This document shows, piece after piece, positions 56,936-64,000 of a stretch of DNA of 64,000 bases. Made by a program: the position numbers and the translations under genes. The notes under the pieces are model-generated. The model was not told the DNA's origin, searched no databases, and saw only the letters and a list, made by a program, of their open reading frames with translations. The stretch is from Nocardiopsis sp. FR4. Its GTDB lineage: Bacteria; Actinomycetota; Actinomycetes; Streptosporangiales; Streptosporangiaceae. Every line of letters starts with the position of its first letter. Position 1 is the stretch's first letter. Where the stretch lies: positions 1 to 64,000 of the forward strand of contig NZ_VWVV01000010.1 of the NCBI RefSeq assembly GCF_009830945.1, read 5' to 3'.

Positions 56936-57118
56936 ATGGCTATGCAGGAATCCCCCGCGATCGACCTGCCCGACCTGGACTTCGACGACATGGAGGTCAT
57001 GAGCGTCCGCGAGGCCGTCGCGGTCCCCGAAACCGGCGCCACAAGCGGATCCAGCAGCTGCACCTCCACGTCCTGCTGCGGCTCCAGCAGCTGCTGCTCC
57101 TCCGGTTCCTGCGGCTGA
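56936..57118 (+). CDS. thiopeptide-type RiPP precursor 2
   Basis: A 60-residue precursor identical to precursor 1 over the last 48 residues except Glu/Asp in PELD/PDLD and one core change (CSGGSCG to CSSGSCG). The N-terminal dozen residues differ freely. AGAAGAAGG precedes the ATG. Two near-identical substrates suggest gene dosage or two related products differing in one Gly/Ser, the latter adding a possible dehydration site. Confidence 0.88.
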   Translation: MAMQESPAIDLPDLDFDDMEVMSVREAVAVPETGATSGSSSCTSTSCCGSSSCCSSGSCG

Positions 57119-57128
57119 CGGTGCCCCG

Positions 57129-57150
57129 CACGGGACCGCTCCGTCCCGTG
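57129..57150 (+). terminator. hairpin directly after precursor 2
   Basis: CACGGGAC pairs with GTCCCGTG around a six-base loop, ten bases after the stop. It could protect the precursor mRNA or terminate part of the transcripts. Confidence 0.55.
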
Positions 57151-57196
57151 ACCGGGCGCCGCTGAGCCCCGCCTCCCGCGCCCGGACGGCACCGCC

Positions 57197-57228
57197 GGGG
57201 CGGCCCCCTCACAGGGCGGGGCCGCCCC
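57197..57228 (+). terminator. attenuator between precursors and exporter genes
   Basis: GGGGCGGCCCC pairs perfectly with GGGGCCGCCCC around a ten-base loop. Partial termination here would keep precursor mRNA in excess over the biosynthetic genes. Confidence 0.65.
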
Positions 57229-57264
57229 CACGCTCCACCCCCCGACGAACCACGAGGGCCGCAC

Positions 57265-58167
57265 GTGCACGCCATCCACGCCACCGACATCACCAAGGAC
57301 TACGGGAAGGGGACGGTGCTCCACGGCGTCTCCTACCAGGTGCCCGCCGGGCAGATCGCCGCCCTGCTCGGCCCCAACGGAGCGGGCAAGACCACGCTGA
57401 TCGAGATCCTGGAGGGACACCGGGGACGCACCTCGGGTCAGCTGTCCGTCCTCGGGCTCGACCCTGGCAACCGCCGGGACTTCGCACTGCTGCGCAGGCG
57501 CGTGAGCGTCGTCCTGCAGCAGACCATGCTGGAACCGGGCCTGTCGGTGCGCGACATCCTGCGCCGCCACGCCTCCTACTACCCCGACCCCCTGGACCCC
57601 GATGAGGTCCTCGCCCAGGTCGACCTCGTGGAGAAGCGGTCCGCGCTGGTCAGGTCGCTGTCCGACGGTATGCGCCGCCGCCTGGACCTGGCCCTGGCGC
57701 TCACCGGCCGCCCCGAGCTGCTCTTCCTGGACGAGCCCACCACCGGCCTGGACCCTGTGTCGCGCCGCCGCATCCGCGCCCTCGTCGCCGGACTGCGCGA
57801 GAGCGGCACCACCGTGGTCCTGACCTCGCACGACCTCACCGAGGTCCAGGAGCTGGCCGACCGGGTGGACGTCATCCGCGACGGCGTGTTCATCGCGTCG
57901 GGCACCCCCGAGGAGCTGGTCCGCGGCTCGGCCGCCCTGACCGTGGTGGAGTTCGCCGACCCCGGCGTGGCCGCCGAGCGCCTGCCCGAGGGGGCCTCGC
58001 TGGTCAACGGCCGGGTGCGCATCCGCACCGCAGACCAGGACGGGGTCGTGCGCGAGGTCCAGGAGTGGGCCGCGCGGGAGAGGACCGAGATCAGCGGGCT
58101 GACGATCGTCCCGCCGAGCCTGGACGACGCCTACATCGCGATGCTGGAGACGGGGAAGGCCGAATGA
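57265..58167 (+). CDS. ABC transporter ATP-binding protein
   Basis: The 300-residue ATPase has Walker A LLGPNGAGKTTLIEILEG near residue 37, a degenerate signature SLSDGMRRRLDLA, Walker B LLFLDEPTTGLDP and the switch His in VVLTSHDLTE. With the next gene it forms an ABC-2 exporter, presumably for the mature RiPP or self-resistance. The GTG start follows the attenuator hairpin. It is the first of at least five tightly packed or overlapping genes. Confidence 0.9.
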   Translation: MHAIHATDITKDYGKGTVLHGVSYQVPAGQIAALLGPNGAGKTTLIEILEGHRGRTSGQLSVLGLDPGNRRDFALLRRRVSVVLQQTMLEPGLSVRDILRRHASYYPDPLDPDEVLAQVDLVEKRSALVRSLSDGMRRRLDLALALTGRPELLFLDEPTTGLDPVSRRRIRALVAGLRESGTTVVLTSHDLTEVQELADRVDVIRDGVFIASGTPEELVRGSAALTVVEFADPGVAAERLPEGASLVNGRVRIRTADQDGVVREVQEWAARERTEISGLTIVPPSLDDAYIAMLETGKAE

Positions 58168-59015
58168 CCACCACCCAGACCGTACGGGCCCCGAGCCCGG
58201 TCCGCAGCTTCCTCCTGCACGTGGACGGGGAGCTGAAGGAGTTCTGGCGCTCCCCCATCACCCTGGCCTTCATCGTCCTGATGCCGGTGATGTTCTACGT
58301 GGGCTTCGGGCTCGCGTTCCGCTCCCAGGCCGACGCGGTCCGCGCGGTCGGCGAGTACGAGATCACCCAGGCCAACCTGAGCTTCGGCGGGGTGCTCGGA
58401 TTCGCGCTGATGTCGGTGGCCTTCGCCAACGTCGCCATCGGCCTGGCCATCCGCCGCCACCACGGCCTGTTCAAGCGCTTCCGCACCACCCCGGTCAGCC
58501 CGGCGACGGTGATGGGGGCCTACCTGGCCAACACCCTGCTCACGGCGGTGATCGTGCTGGCGGTCGTCGCCGCGATCGGCCTGCTCGGCATGGGCGTGAC
58601 CCTGGACCCGGCGCGCGTGCCGCAGCTGCTGCTGGCACTGCTGCTCGGCTTCGTGTGCATGGCCCCTCTGGGCGCCGCCGTGTCGCTGCTGCCTCCCAAC
58701 GCCGACGCCGCCGTGCCGATGGTCAACGGCATCTTCTTCCCCGCGGCCTTCCTCGCGGGCGGGTTCGTGGTCCTGCCCCTGGGCGAGACCGTCCAGGCGG
58801 TCGTGGACCTGCTGCCCGGCCGCCCCCTGACCGTCCTCCTCCAGGGTTCCCTGGCCGAGTCCGGCCCCGCCTGGGACTGGCCGTCGGTGTGGCTCCTGCT
58901 CGCCTGGTCCGTGCTGGGCACGGCGGCGGCGCTGCGCTGGTTCCGCTGGGCCTCCGAGCGCGAGCCGCGCGGCTTCGGCTCGGCCCGGCGCAAGGGGTCG
59001 GAGGGCAAGGGTTGA
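58164..59015 (+). CDS. ABC-2 type permease
   Basis: This 283-residue protein has about six membrane segments: ITLAFIVLMPVMFYVGFGLA, VLGFALMSVAFANVAIGLAI, ANTLLTAVIVLAVVAAIGLL, LLLALLLGFVCMAPLGAA, and others. It pairs with the ATPase, whose stop overlaps its ATG. Its own stop overlaps the TTG of the dehydratase gene, so exporter and biosynthesis are translationally coupled. Confidence 0.9.
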   Translation: MTTTQTVRAPSPVRSFLLHVDGELKEFWRSPITLAFIVLMPVMFYVGFGLAFRSQADAVRAVGEYEITQANLSFGGVLGFALMSVAFANVAIGLAIRRHHGLFKRFRTTPVSPATVMGAYLANTLLTAVIVLAVVAAIGLLGMGVTLDPARVPQLLLALLLGFVCMAPLGAAVSLLPPNADAAVPMVNGIFFPAAFLAGGFVVLPLGETVQAVVDLLPGRPLTVLLQGSLAESGPAWDWPSVWLLLAWSVLGTAAALRWFRWASEREPRGFGSARRKGSEGKG

Positions 59016-61732
59016 GCCTGCCTTCCTTCGAGTGCGTGGAGGGCCCCTACCTGGTCTCCCGCGTGAACCTGTACCCCTACCTGCCGCTGCGCGGCGCGGA
59101 CGCGGACCTGGACCGGGAGCGGGTGCGCGTCCTGGCCGAGGAGGAGGCGTACCGCGAACGGTTGCGCGAGCGCCTGCTCGACGCCCTGCACGCGGCCGCC
59201 CCCGACCTGGAGGACGAGGAGCACCGGCGCACCGCGCTGACCGCCAAACGCGACGTGTACAACCGCCGCCCGCCGCGGGCGGCACTGGCCGGGCACCCGG
59301 TCACGTGGCGGATCGGCGCGCTCGGCGCGTGGGTGGAGAGCTGGGGGCGCACCCGTGAGGCCGCCGAGGCGCTCGACGCCGCGCACGAGGCGGCCCTGGC
59401 CGACGAGCGGGCCGTGCTCGCCGCGTGGGCCCGGGACCCCGGGACCGGCCGGAGCACGGCGATGTCCAGCCCGGACCTGCACCGGGCGGTGGCGGCCCGG
59501 GCGGCCGCCGACGGGCCGCCGGACAAGAGGATGCGCAAGGCCGAACCGTCCCTGGTGCGCTACCACTCGCGCTCCACCGTGAAGGTCAGCCCGTACTCGC
59601 TCTACACGGGCGTGCACTTCGACGACGTGGAGCAGCCGTCGTCGGCCACCCGCGACGGCGAGCCGCTGCGGTTCACCGCCCGCGCCGACCTGCGCCGCCT
59701 GCTGGTCCGGCAGGCGGGGCGCGCCCTGGCCTCCGACCCGGAGGCGCGCATGGAGATGGAGTGGGTGCTCACCGGCGGGGCCCGCCGCGAGGGCGACCGG
59801 CTGCTGGTGCGCCGCCGCCGGTGGGTGCCGCCCGCGCCGGGGCTGCGCGCGGAGGCCTTCGGCGAGGAGGAGGTGCGCCTCCCGCTCACCGGGGCGTGGG
59901 AGCCCCTGGTCGCGGCGCTGGAACGCCGTGCCGCGCGGCCCGTGCGCCTGGCCGCGCTGCGCGACGGGCTGGCGACCGACCTCGGCCGGGACCCCGCCGA
60001 CGCCCTGGCCGTGCTGGACAGGATGATCGGCGCGGGTGTCCTGGTGCCGTGGGCCCCGGCCGCCGAGCAGTCCCCGGACTTCGCCGAACGCTGGCACGAG
60101 CTGGCCCGTTCCCTGCCCGGCGAGGCCGCCTCCCGGGTGGCCGCGGCCCTGGAGGCCACCAGCGGGATCCTCGCGGAGTTCGGCGAGGCGACGGGGGAGG
60201 AGCGGTCGGAGGCGGTGCTGCACCTGCAGCGCCTGTGGTCGGCCGCCCTGGCCCCGGCCGCCGGGGCGTCCGCCGCCCCCGGCGGGCCGGGGGACGAGGG
60301 GGACCGGAACGGGGGCGAGGCGGGGAACGCGGAGCCGCCCCGGGCGCCGACCGGCGGCGTCACGTCCTCCCCCCTGGTGGAGGACTGCCACGTCTCGCGC
60401 GGCGCCCCGGTGCCGCGCGAGTGGACCCGGCGGTGGACCGCCGACCTGCGCGGACTCGTGCCGCTGCTGTTCGCCCTGGACGACCAGCGGGTGCTGGCGG
60501 GCGCTCTGGAGAGCGTGTTCGTGTCCCGCTACGGCCGGGGCGGCCGGTGCACCGACCTGGACGAGTTCGCCGGGCACGCCCGCGCGGCCTTCCCCCTGAC
60601 CCAGCGCCTGATGGCGGGCGACACCCGGGAGGCGGACGATGGCCTGACCCGCCTGCTGGCCGCCCGGGCCCGCGCGGTCGGCCACCTCAACGAGCTCTCC
60701 CGGCGGGAGGACGAGGAGGTCGAGGTGGACCCGGCGGTGGTGGCGGAGGTCGCCGCGCTGCTGCCGGAGCGGGAGTTCGCGGCGCGCCGCTCCTTCGCCG
60801 TGTTCGGCCAGCCGGACCGGGGAAGGCTCGTGCTCAACCACCTGTACGGGGGGCGCGCCCGGTACTTCAGCCGGTTCCTGTCCGCGCTTCCCGACGAGGT
60901 GCGCGACCGGGTGTCCGCCCACGTGCGGCGGCTGGGCCCGCCGGACGCGGACACCGTGCACATGCGGTCGGCGCTGGGGTTCAACGCCAACCTGTCGCCG
61001 CTGCTGGCCCCCGAGGAGCTGGCGCTGCGCGACGAGCCCGTGCTGGCCCCCGGCCCCTCCACCGGCGACCTGGACCTGGTGCACACGCCGTCGGGGCTGC
61101 GGCTCGTACGCGGCTCCCGGGAGGTCGACCCGGTGTACACGGGGTTCCTGGTGCCGCACGCGCTGCCCTACGACGAGATGCTCGTGGCGATGGTCGCCGA
61201 CTCGCCGTTCTTCTCGTTCAGCGACACCGTGATGGACCTGCACCGGCGCTGGGAGGAGGGCCGGTCCGAACGCCGGGCGCCGGGTCCGACCCCGCGGATC
61301 CGCTTCGGGGACGTGGTGCTCCTGCGCCGGCGCTGGGCCCTGGACGCCGCGGCGCTGGCCGCCCGCCCCGGGGAGGCGCCGAGCGCGCTGCACCGGCGGG
61401 TCAACGTCGAGCGGACCCTGCGCGGGATGCCCGACCAGGTGTTCCTGCGTCCGCTCCAGGGCGCGCGGATGGGCCCGATGGAGCGGGCCATGGCGCCCAA
61501 GCCCCAGCACGTGGACTTCCTGAGCAGGCTGCACACGATGACCGCGGCCAAGCGGTTGGCCCACTTGGGCCCGACGCTGTTCGCGGAGGAGTTCCTGCCG
61601 TCCCCGGCGCGGAGCGGTCTGAGCGGACCGCGCGGCCGGCACGCCACGGAGGTGTTCCTCGAACTGTCCACCGTCCCCTCCCCCGTTCCTCCGGTGCCCG
61701 ATCCCCCAGGCGAAGTGAGGCTGGTTCCGTGA
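59012..61732 (+). CDS. LanB-type dehydratase, glutamylation domain (TbtB/LazB-like)
   Basis: The 906-residue protein matches the N-terminal Lant_dehydr domain that uses glutamyl-tRNA to activate Ser/Thr side chains. RMRKAEPSLVRYHSRSTVKV and SPYSLYTGVHFDDV near residue 175 correspond to the Arg-rich active site of NisB-type enzymes; VLNHLYGGRARYFSRFL and RSALGFNANLSPLLAPEEL lie in the second half. The elimination domain is absent and presumably separate, as in thiopeptide systems. The TTG at 59012 is chosen because GGAGGGCAAGG precedes it and it overlaps the permease stop. Confidence 0.88.
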   Translation: MSLPSFECVEGPYLVSRVNLYPYLPLRGADADLDRERVRVLAEEEAYRERLRERLLDALHAAAPDLEDEEHRRTALTAKRDVYNRRPPRAALAGHPVTWRIGALGAWVESWGRTREAAEALDAAHEAALADERAVLAAWARDPGTGRSTAMSSPDLHRAVAARAAADGPPDKRMRKAEPSLVRYHSRSTVKVSPYSLYTGVHFDDVEQPSSATRDGEPLRFTARADLRRLLVRQAGRALASDPEARMEMEWVLTGGARREGDRLLVRRRRWVPPAPGLRAEAFGEEEVRLPLTGAWEPLVAALERRAARPVRLAALRDGLATDLGRDPADALAVLDRMIGAGVLVPWAPAAEQSPDFAERWHELARSLPGEAASRVAAALEATSGILAEFGEATGEERSEAVLHLQRLWSAALAPAAGASAAPGGPGDEGDRNGGEAGNAEPPRAPTGGVTSSPLVEDCHVSRGAPVPREWTRRWTADLRGLVPLLFALDDQRVLAGALESVFVSRYGRGGRCTDLDEFAGHARAAFPLTQRLMAGDTREADDGLTRLLAARARAVGHLNELSRREDEEVEVDPAVVAEVAALLPEREFAARRSFAVFGQPDRGRLVLNHLYGGRARYFSRFLSALPDEVRDRVSAHVRRLGPPDADTVHMRSALGFNANLSPLLAPEELALRDEPVLAPGPSTGDLDLVHTPSGLRLVRGSREVDPVYTGFLVPHALPYDEMLVAMVADSPFFSFSDTVMDLHRRWEEGRSERRAPGPTPRIRFGDVVLLRRRWALDAAALAARPGEAPSALHRRVNVERTLRGMPDQVFLRPLQGARMGPMERAMAPKPQHVDFLSRLHTMTAAKRLAHLGPTLFAEEFLPSPARSGLSGPRGRHATEVFLELSTVPSPVPPVPDPPGEVRLVP

Positions 61733-62865
61733 CCCTCGGACTCCGAGTGACCTACTACGACAAGGACAAGAGCGCGCTCCTGGGCGAGTGCCTCGTGCCC
61801 GAGGCCCTGGCCGCCGGGCGGCGCGAGGGCGTGACCGCGGCGTGGCTCCACCTGCACTGGCGGCTGGGCCCGCACTGCGTCCTCTACGCGGACGGCCGGG
61901 GCGACGCGGTGGAGGAGGTGATGCGCGACGCTGAGGAGCGCGTGCGGGGCTTCCTGGCGCGCAGCCCGTCCGCCTACCCGATCGACCGCCAGCAGTACGC
62001 GTCGTTCTCCCGTCGGATCGGCCGTCTGGAGCTGGTGGAACCGCCCTACGAACCGCTGGAGCCGGACAACTCCCTCCGACGGCTGGAGGGCGACCCGGTG
62101 GACACGTTCCTGCGCGGGCGCGAGGCGGTGGCGCTCAAGGGCCGGGTGCTGGCCGACGGCCTCCCCCGGGTGGCCGGCCAGATCGGCGGCCGGAACGCGA
62201 CGGGCAACGTGTTCGCCGGGATGGGCGCGATCGCCTCCTGCTACCCCGGGTGGGGCCTGCGCTCGGGCTACCAGGCGTTCCTGTCGCACTGGAAGGAGTA
62301 CTTCCACTGGACGGACCGCGACGGGAGCGCACAGGCGCGGCTCGCCGAGTCCTACGCCGCCCAGCGCGAGGACCTGGTGGGGGCGCTGCGGGCGGTCCAC
62401 GAGGGGACCACGGACGACCCCCTGGCCCTGTCCTGGCTGGAGTGGACGCGGCGGTGGCTGCCCGAGGCGGTGGAGCTGGCGCGCGGGGAGCACATCCTGC
62501 CGTTCCCGCACCCGGAACGGCAGGACGCGGCGGCCCGCTTCGACGAGGAGACGCGGGTGCGGTGGAGCGGCTCCGACGAGCGCTCCTACAGCGACTACCA
62601 CAACGAGTTCCGCAAGCTGGACTTCACCCGGCTCGGCGACGGGTACGGGTTCGCGGCGTTCCGGTTCCTCATCAACTGCTTCTTCGACCTGCTGCCGGTC
62701 ATGGGGGTGTCGCCGATCCAGCGGTACTCGCTGGCCTACCTGTTCACGGAGGCCGCCCAGGAGGTGGTGGGCGAGACCTGGGAGGAGACCGTGCGCCGCG
62801 TGGTCGACCACCAGAGCGAGGACCCGGGGCTGCGGCCGACCCTGCCGTGGAGGGGCGATGTCTGA
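61729..62865 (+). CDS. SpaB_C-like thiopeptide biosynthesis protein (elimination or pyridine-forming)
   Basis: The 378-residue protein begins VTLGLRVTYYDKDKSALLGE and resembles the thiopeptide-type bacteriocin biosynthesis domain (SpaB_C). In thiopeptide clusters this fold gives either the glutamate-eliminating enzyme (TbtC) or the aza-[4+2] pyridine synthase (TbtD/LazC). SRRIGRLELVEPPYEPLEPD and NSLRRLEG fit the elimination-type pattern, but I cannot decide. Only one such gene is in the window, so the second should lie to the right. The GTG overlaps the dehydratase stop. Confidence 0.82.
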   Translation: MTLGLRVTYYDKDKSALLGECLVPEALAAGRREGVTAAWLHLHWRLGPHCVLYADGRGDAVEEVMRDAEERVRGFLARSPSAYPIDRQQYASFSRRIGRLELVEPPYEPLEPDNSLRRLEGDPVDTFLRGREAVALKGRVLADGLPRVAGQIGGRNATGNVFAGMGAIASCYPGWGLRSGYQAFLSHWKEYFHWTDRDGSAQARLAESYAAQREDLVGALRAVHEGTTDDPLALSWLEWTRRWLPEAVELARGEHILPFPHPERQDAAARFDEETRVRWSGSDERSYSDYHNEFRKLDFTRLGDGYGFAAFRFLINCFFDLLPVMGVSPIQRYSLAYLFTEAAQEVVGETWEETVRRVVDHQSEDPGLRPTLPWRGDV

Positions 62866-64000
62866 ACCCGCCGCCGCGTGGCGGCTGAAGAGTTCCGTCC
62901 GCGCCCGCTCCCTGGCCGAGGAGGGGGTGGCCCTGAGCATGGGCGCGACCGCCGTGGTGGTGCGGGGCGCGCGGGCCGAGGCCGTGTGGCGGGCCCTGGA
63001 GCCCGCGCTGCGGGCCGGGTACACCCGGCAGGCCCTGACCGAGCGGTTCCCGGCCCGGGGGCGGCCCTTCCTGGAGGGCGTCCTGGACCAGCTGGAGGAG
63101 CACTCCTTCCTGCGGGAGGTGGAGGAGGAGCACGCGCTGTCGGAGGCCGAGCGGGTCGCCTACCCGCACCTGGAGTCGCTGACCGCACGGCCCTACGCGG
63201 CGCTGCGGGCGCTCGCGGGGAGCGGCGTGCGGATCCGCTCCTCCTGCCCGCTGCTGGAGGCCGAGGTGCGCCGTGCGCTGGGCCGCGCCGGTTTCCGTGA
63301 GGTGAGCGCCGACACCGGGCCCGCGACCGGGGCGCTGCTGACCACGCGCCTGTCCGTGCCCGGCCACGGGGAGGCACTGCACCTGGTCGCCTCGGGGCAC
63401 GGGGTGTGGGTGTCGGGGCCGCGGAACGCGTCCGCCGACCCGGAGCTGGTGGAACGGGTGCGGGACTGGTTCTCCTCCCTTGAAGAGGGCGGGGTCGCCG
63501 ACGGGACCGGGGAGGAGCCCGCCGCGGGGATCGTCCGCTCCCTCGTGGCCGCGCAGCTGGCGCTGGCCCTGGTGGCGCGGGTGGCCCAGGTGGTGGACGG
63601 GACGCCGCCCCCGGCCGACCCGGAGTTCATGGTGACCACGGACGAGCTGGTCAGCGAACCGCACCCGTTCGTCGCCCTGCCGGTGCTGGACCCGGAGGCC
63701 GGGGCGCCGCTGGCCCCGGCGGCGGAGCCGCCCGGGGAGGTGCCCGACCGGCTGGACGCGGTGGCGCACCTGTGGGACCGGGTGTTCGGCCCGGTCGGCG
63801 AGCCGCGCCCGGAGGACCTGGAACAGCTGCCGGTGGGGCTGGCGCGGGTGGAGCGCTCCCCGGTGCTGGGCGCCGGGACCACCACGGCGGAGGCCCGGCT
63901 GGACGCGCTGCTCGCCGCGCTGCACACGGTCGCCTGGCCTCGTGGCGAAGGCGCGGCCGCGCCGGAGGGCCCCCTCGGACTCGGGCTGGGGCTGACCCCG
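62858..64000 (+). CDS. ocin-ThiF-like leader-binding/cyclodehydratase partner (partial)
   Basis: The first 381 residues are in the window and the gene runs off the right edge. The start ATG lies eight bases inside the previous gene. The opening (SSVRARSLAEEGVALSMGAT, then VVVRGARAEAVWRALEPALR) and LDQLEEHSFLREVEEEHALS resemble the RiPP recognition element and E1-like N-terminal part of TbtF/LazD proteins, which bind the leader and pass the peptide to a YcaO azoline-forming enzyme. A YcaO gene is predicted just beyond. Confidence in the class is moderate because the catalytic part is not in view. Confidence 0.7.
   Translation, partial: MSEPAAAWRLKSSVRARSLAEEGVALSMGATAVVVRGARAEAVWRALEPALRAGYTRQALTERFPARGRPFLEGVLDQLEEHSFLREVEEEHALSEAERVAYPHLESLTARPYAALRALAGSGVRIRSSCPLLEAEVRRALGRAGFREVSADTGPATGALLTTRLSVPGHGEALHLVASGHGVWVSGPRNASADPELVERVRDWFSSLEEGGVADGTGEEPAAGIVRSLVAAQLALALVARVAQVVDGTPPPADPEFMVTTDELVSEPHPFVALPVLDPEAGAPLAPAAEPPGEVPDRLDAVAHLWDRVFGPVGEPRPEDLEQLPVGLARVERSPVLGAGTTTAEARLDALLAALHTVAWPRGEGAAAPEGPLGLGLGLTP

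Noticed and set aside
56582..57118. Lanthipeptide precursors or a Cys-rich metal-binding protein
   Set aside because: A lactazole-like leader and split thiopeptide-type enzymes follow; no LanC-type cyclase was seen, and the core lacks a metallothionein pattern.
58520..63925. Minus-strand frames of 1040, 618 and 393 codons over the RiPP genes
   Set aside because: The plus-strand genes overlap head-to-tail and show LanB and SpaB_C features; the minus frames are shadows.

Overview
The window is very GC-rich (by eye well above 70 %) with dense, mostly actinobacterial genes: a dnaK-grpE-dnaJ-hspR-clpB heat-shock block with HspR-type operators, DUF397/XRE-DUF5753 pairs, small HATPase proteins, an AfsR-like SARP regulator, MbtH and an iron box of the IdeR/DmdR type. 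This fits a filamentous actinomycete; gene content and style suggest the Nocardiopsis group, but that is an inference.

Layout. 0.3-8 kb is core-like: a small hypothetical gene, a membrane-anchored protein, an ABC exporter with an orphan DesK-type kinase, an iron-box-controlled DUF2470 protein and a large membrane Fe-S oxidoreductase. 8-16.5 kb is an accessory patch rich in debris: a long AT-rich hairpin, a DUF397 remnant fused to a 347-bp exact copy of the 3' half of a methyltransferase, a pentapeptide-repeat protein, a CYTH protein beside a radical-SAM scrap, two HTH regulators, DUF397 genes, HATPase proteins and a gene that looks frame-interrupted. 16.6-23.9 kb is the HspR heat-shock regulon. 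23.9-29.7 kb holds vapBC debris on both sides of an NAD-dependent reductase, an ECF42-like sigma factor, an unusual FHA-FAD-monooxygenase fusion and a YCII protein.

29.8-53 kb is a biosynthetic cluster around a two-module NRPS (C-A-T-C-A-T-TE) with MbtH. Its precursor genes appear to encode (i) 2,3-diaminobutyrate formation (GHMP kinase, cysteine-synthase-like PLP enzyme and argininosuccinate-lyase-like enzyme, the friulimicin Dab / pacidamycin Pac17-19 logic) and (ii) 3-methylaspartate formation (both glutamate mutase subunits), plus a branched-chain aminotransferase, an ATP-grasp ligase, an RraA-like protein, two SnoaL-like proteins and an MFS exporter. It is overseen by an XRE/ATPase regulator and a SARP that carries a TTA codon and appears to have lost one base in its first codons. 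Having both precursor pathways with only two NRPS modules is unusual, and the A-domain pockets read by eye do not obviously match either amino acid.

53.2-56.4 kb is an AAA+ 'DNA repair ATPase' that seems to lack its N-terminal part and so may mark a cluster boundary. 56.6-64 kb starts a RiPP cluster: two almost identical 60-residue Ser/Cys-rich precursors with a lactazole-like leader, an ABC exporter, a LanB-type (glutamyl-tRNA-dependent) dehydratase, a SpaB_C-type thiopeptide enzyme and the start of an ocin-ThiF-like leader-binding protein. The YcaO partner and any azoline dehydrogenase would lie beyond the right edge.
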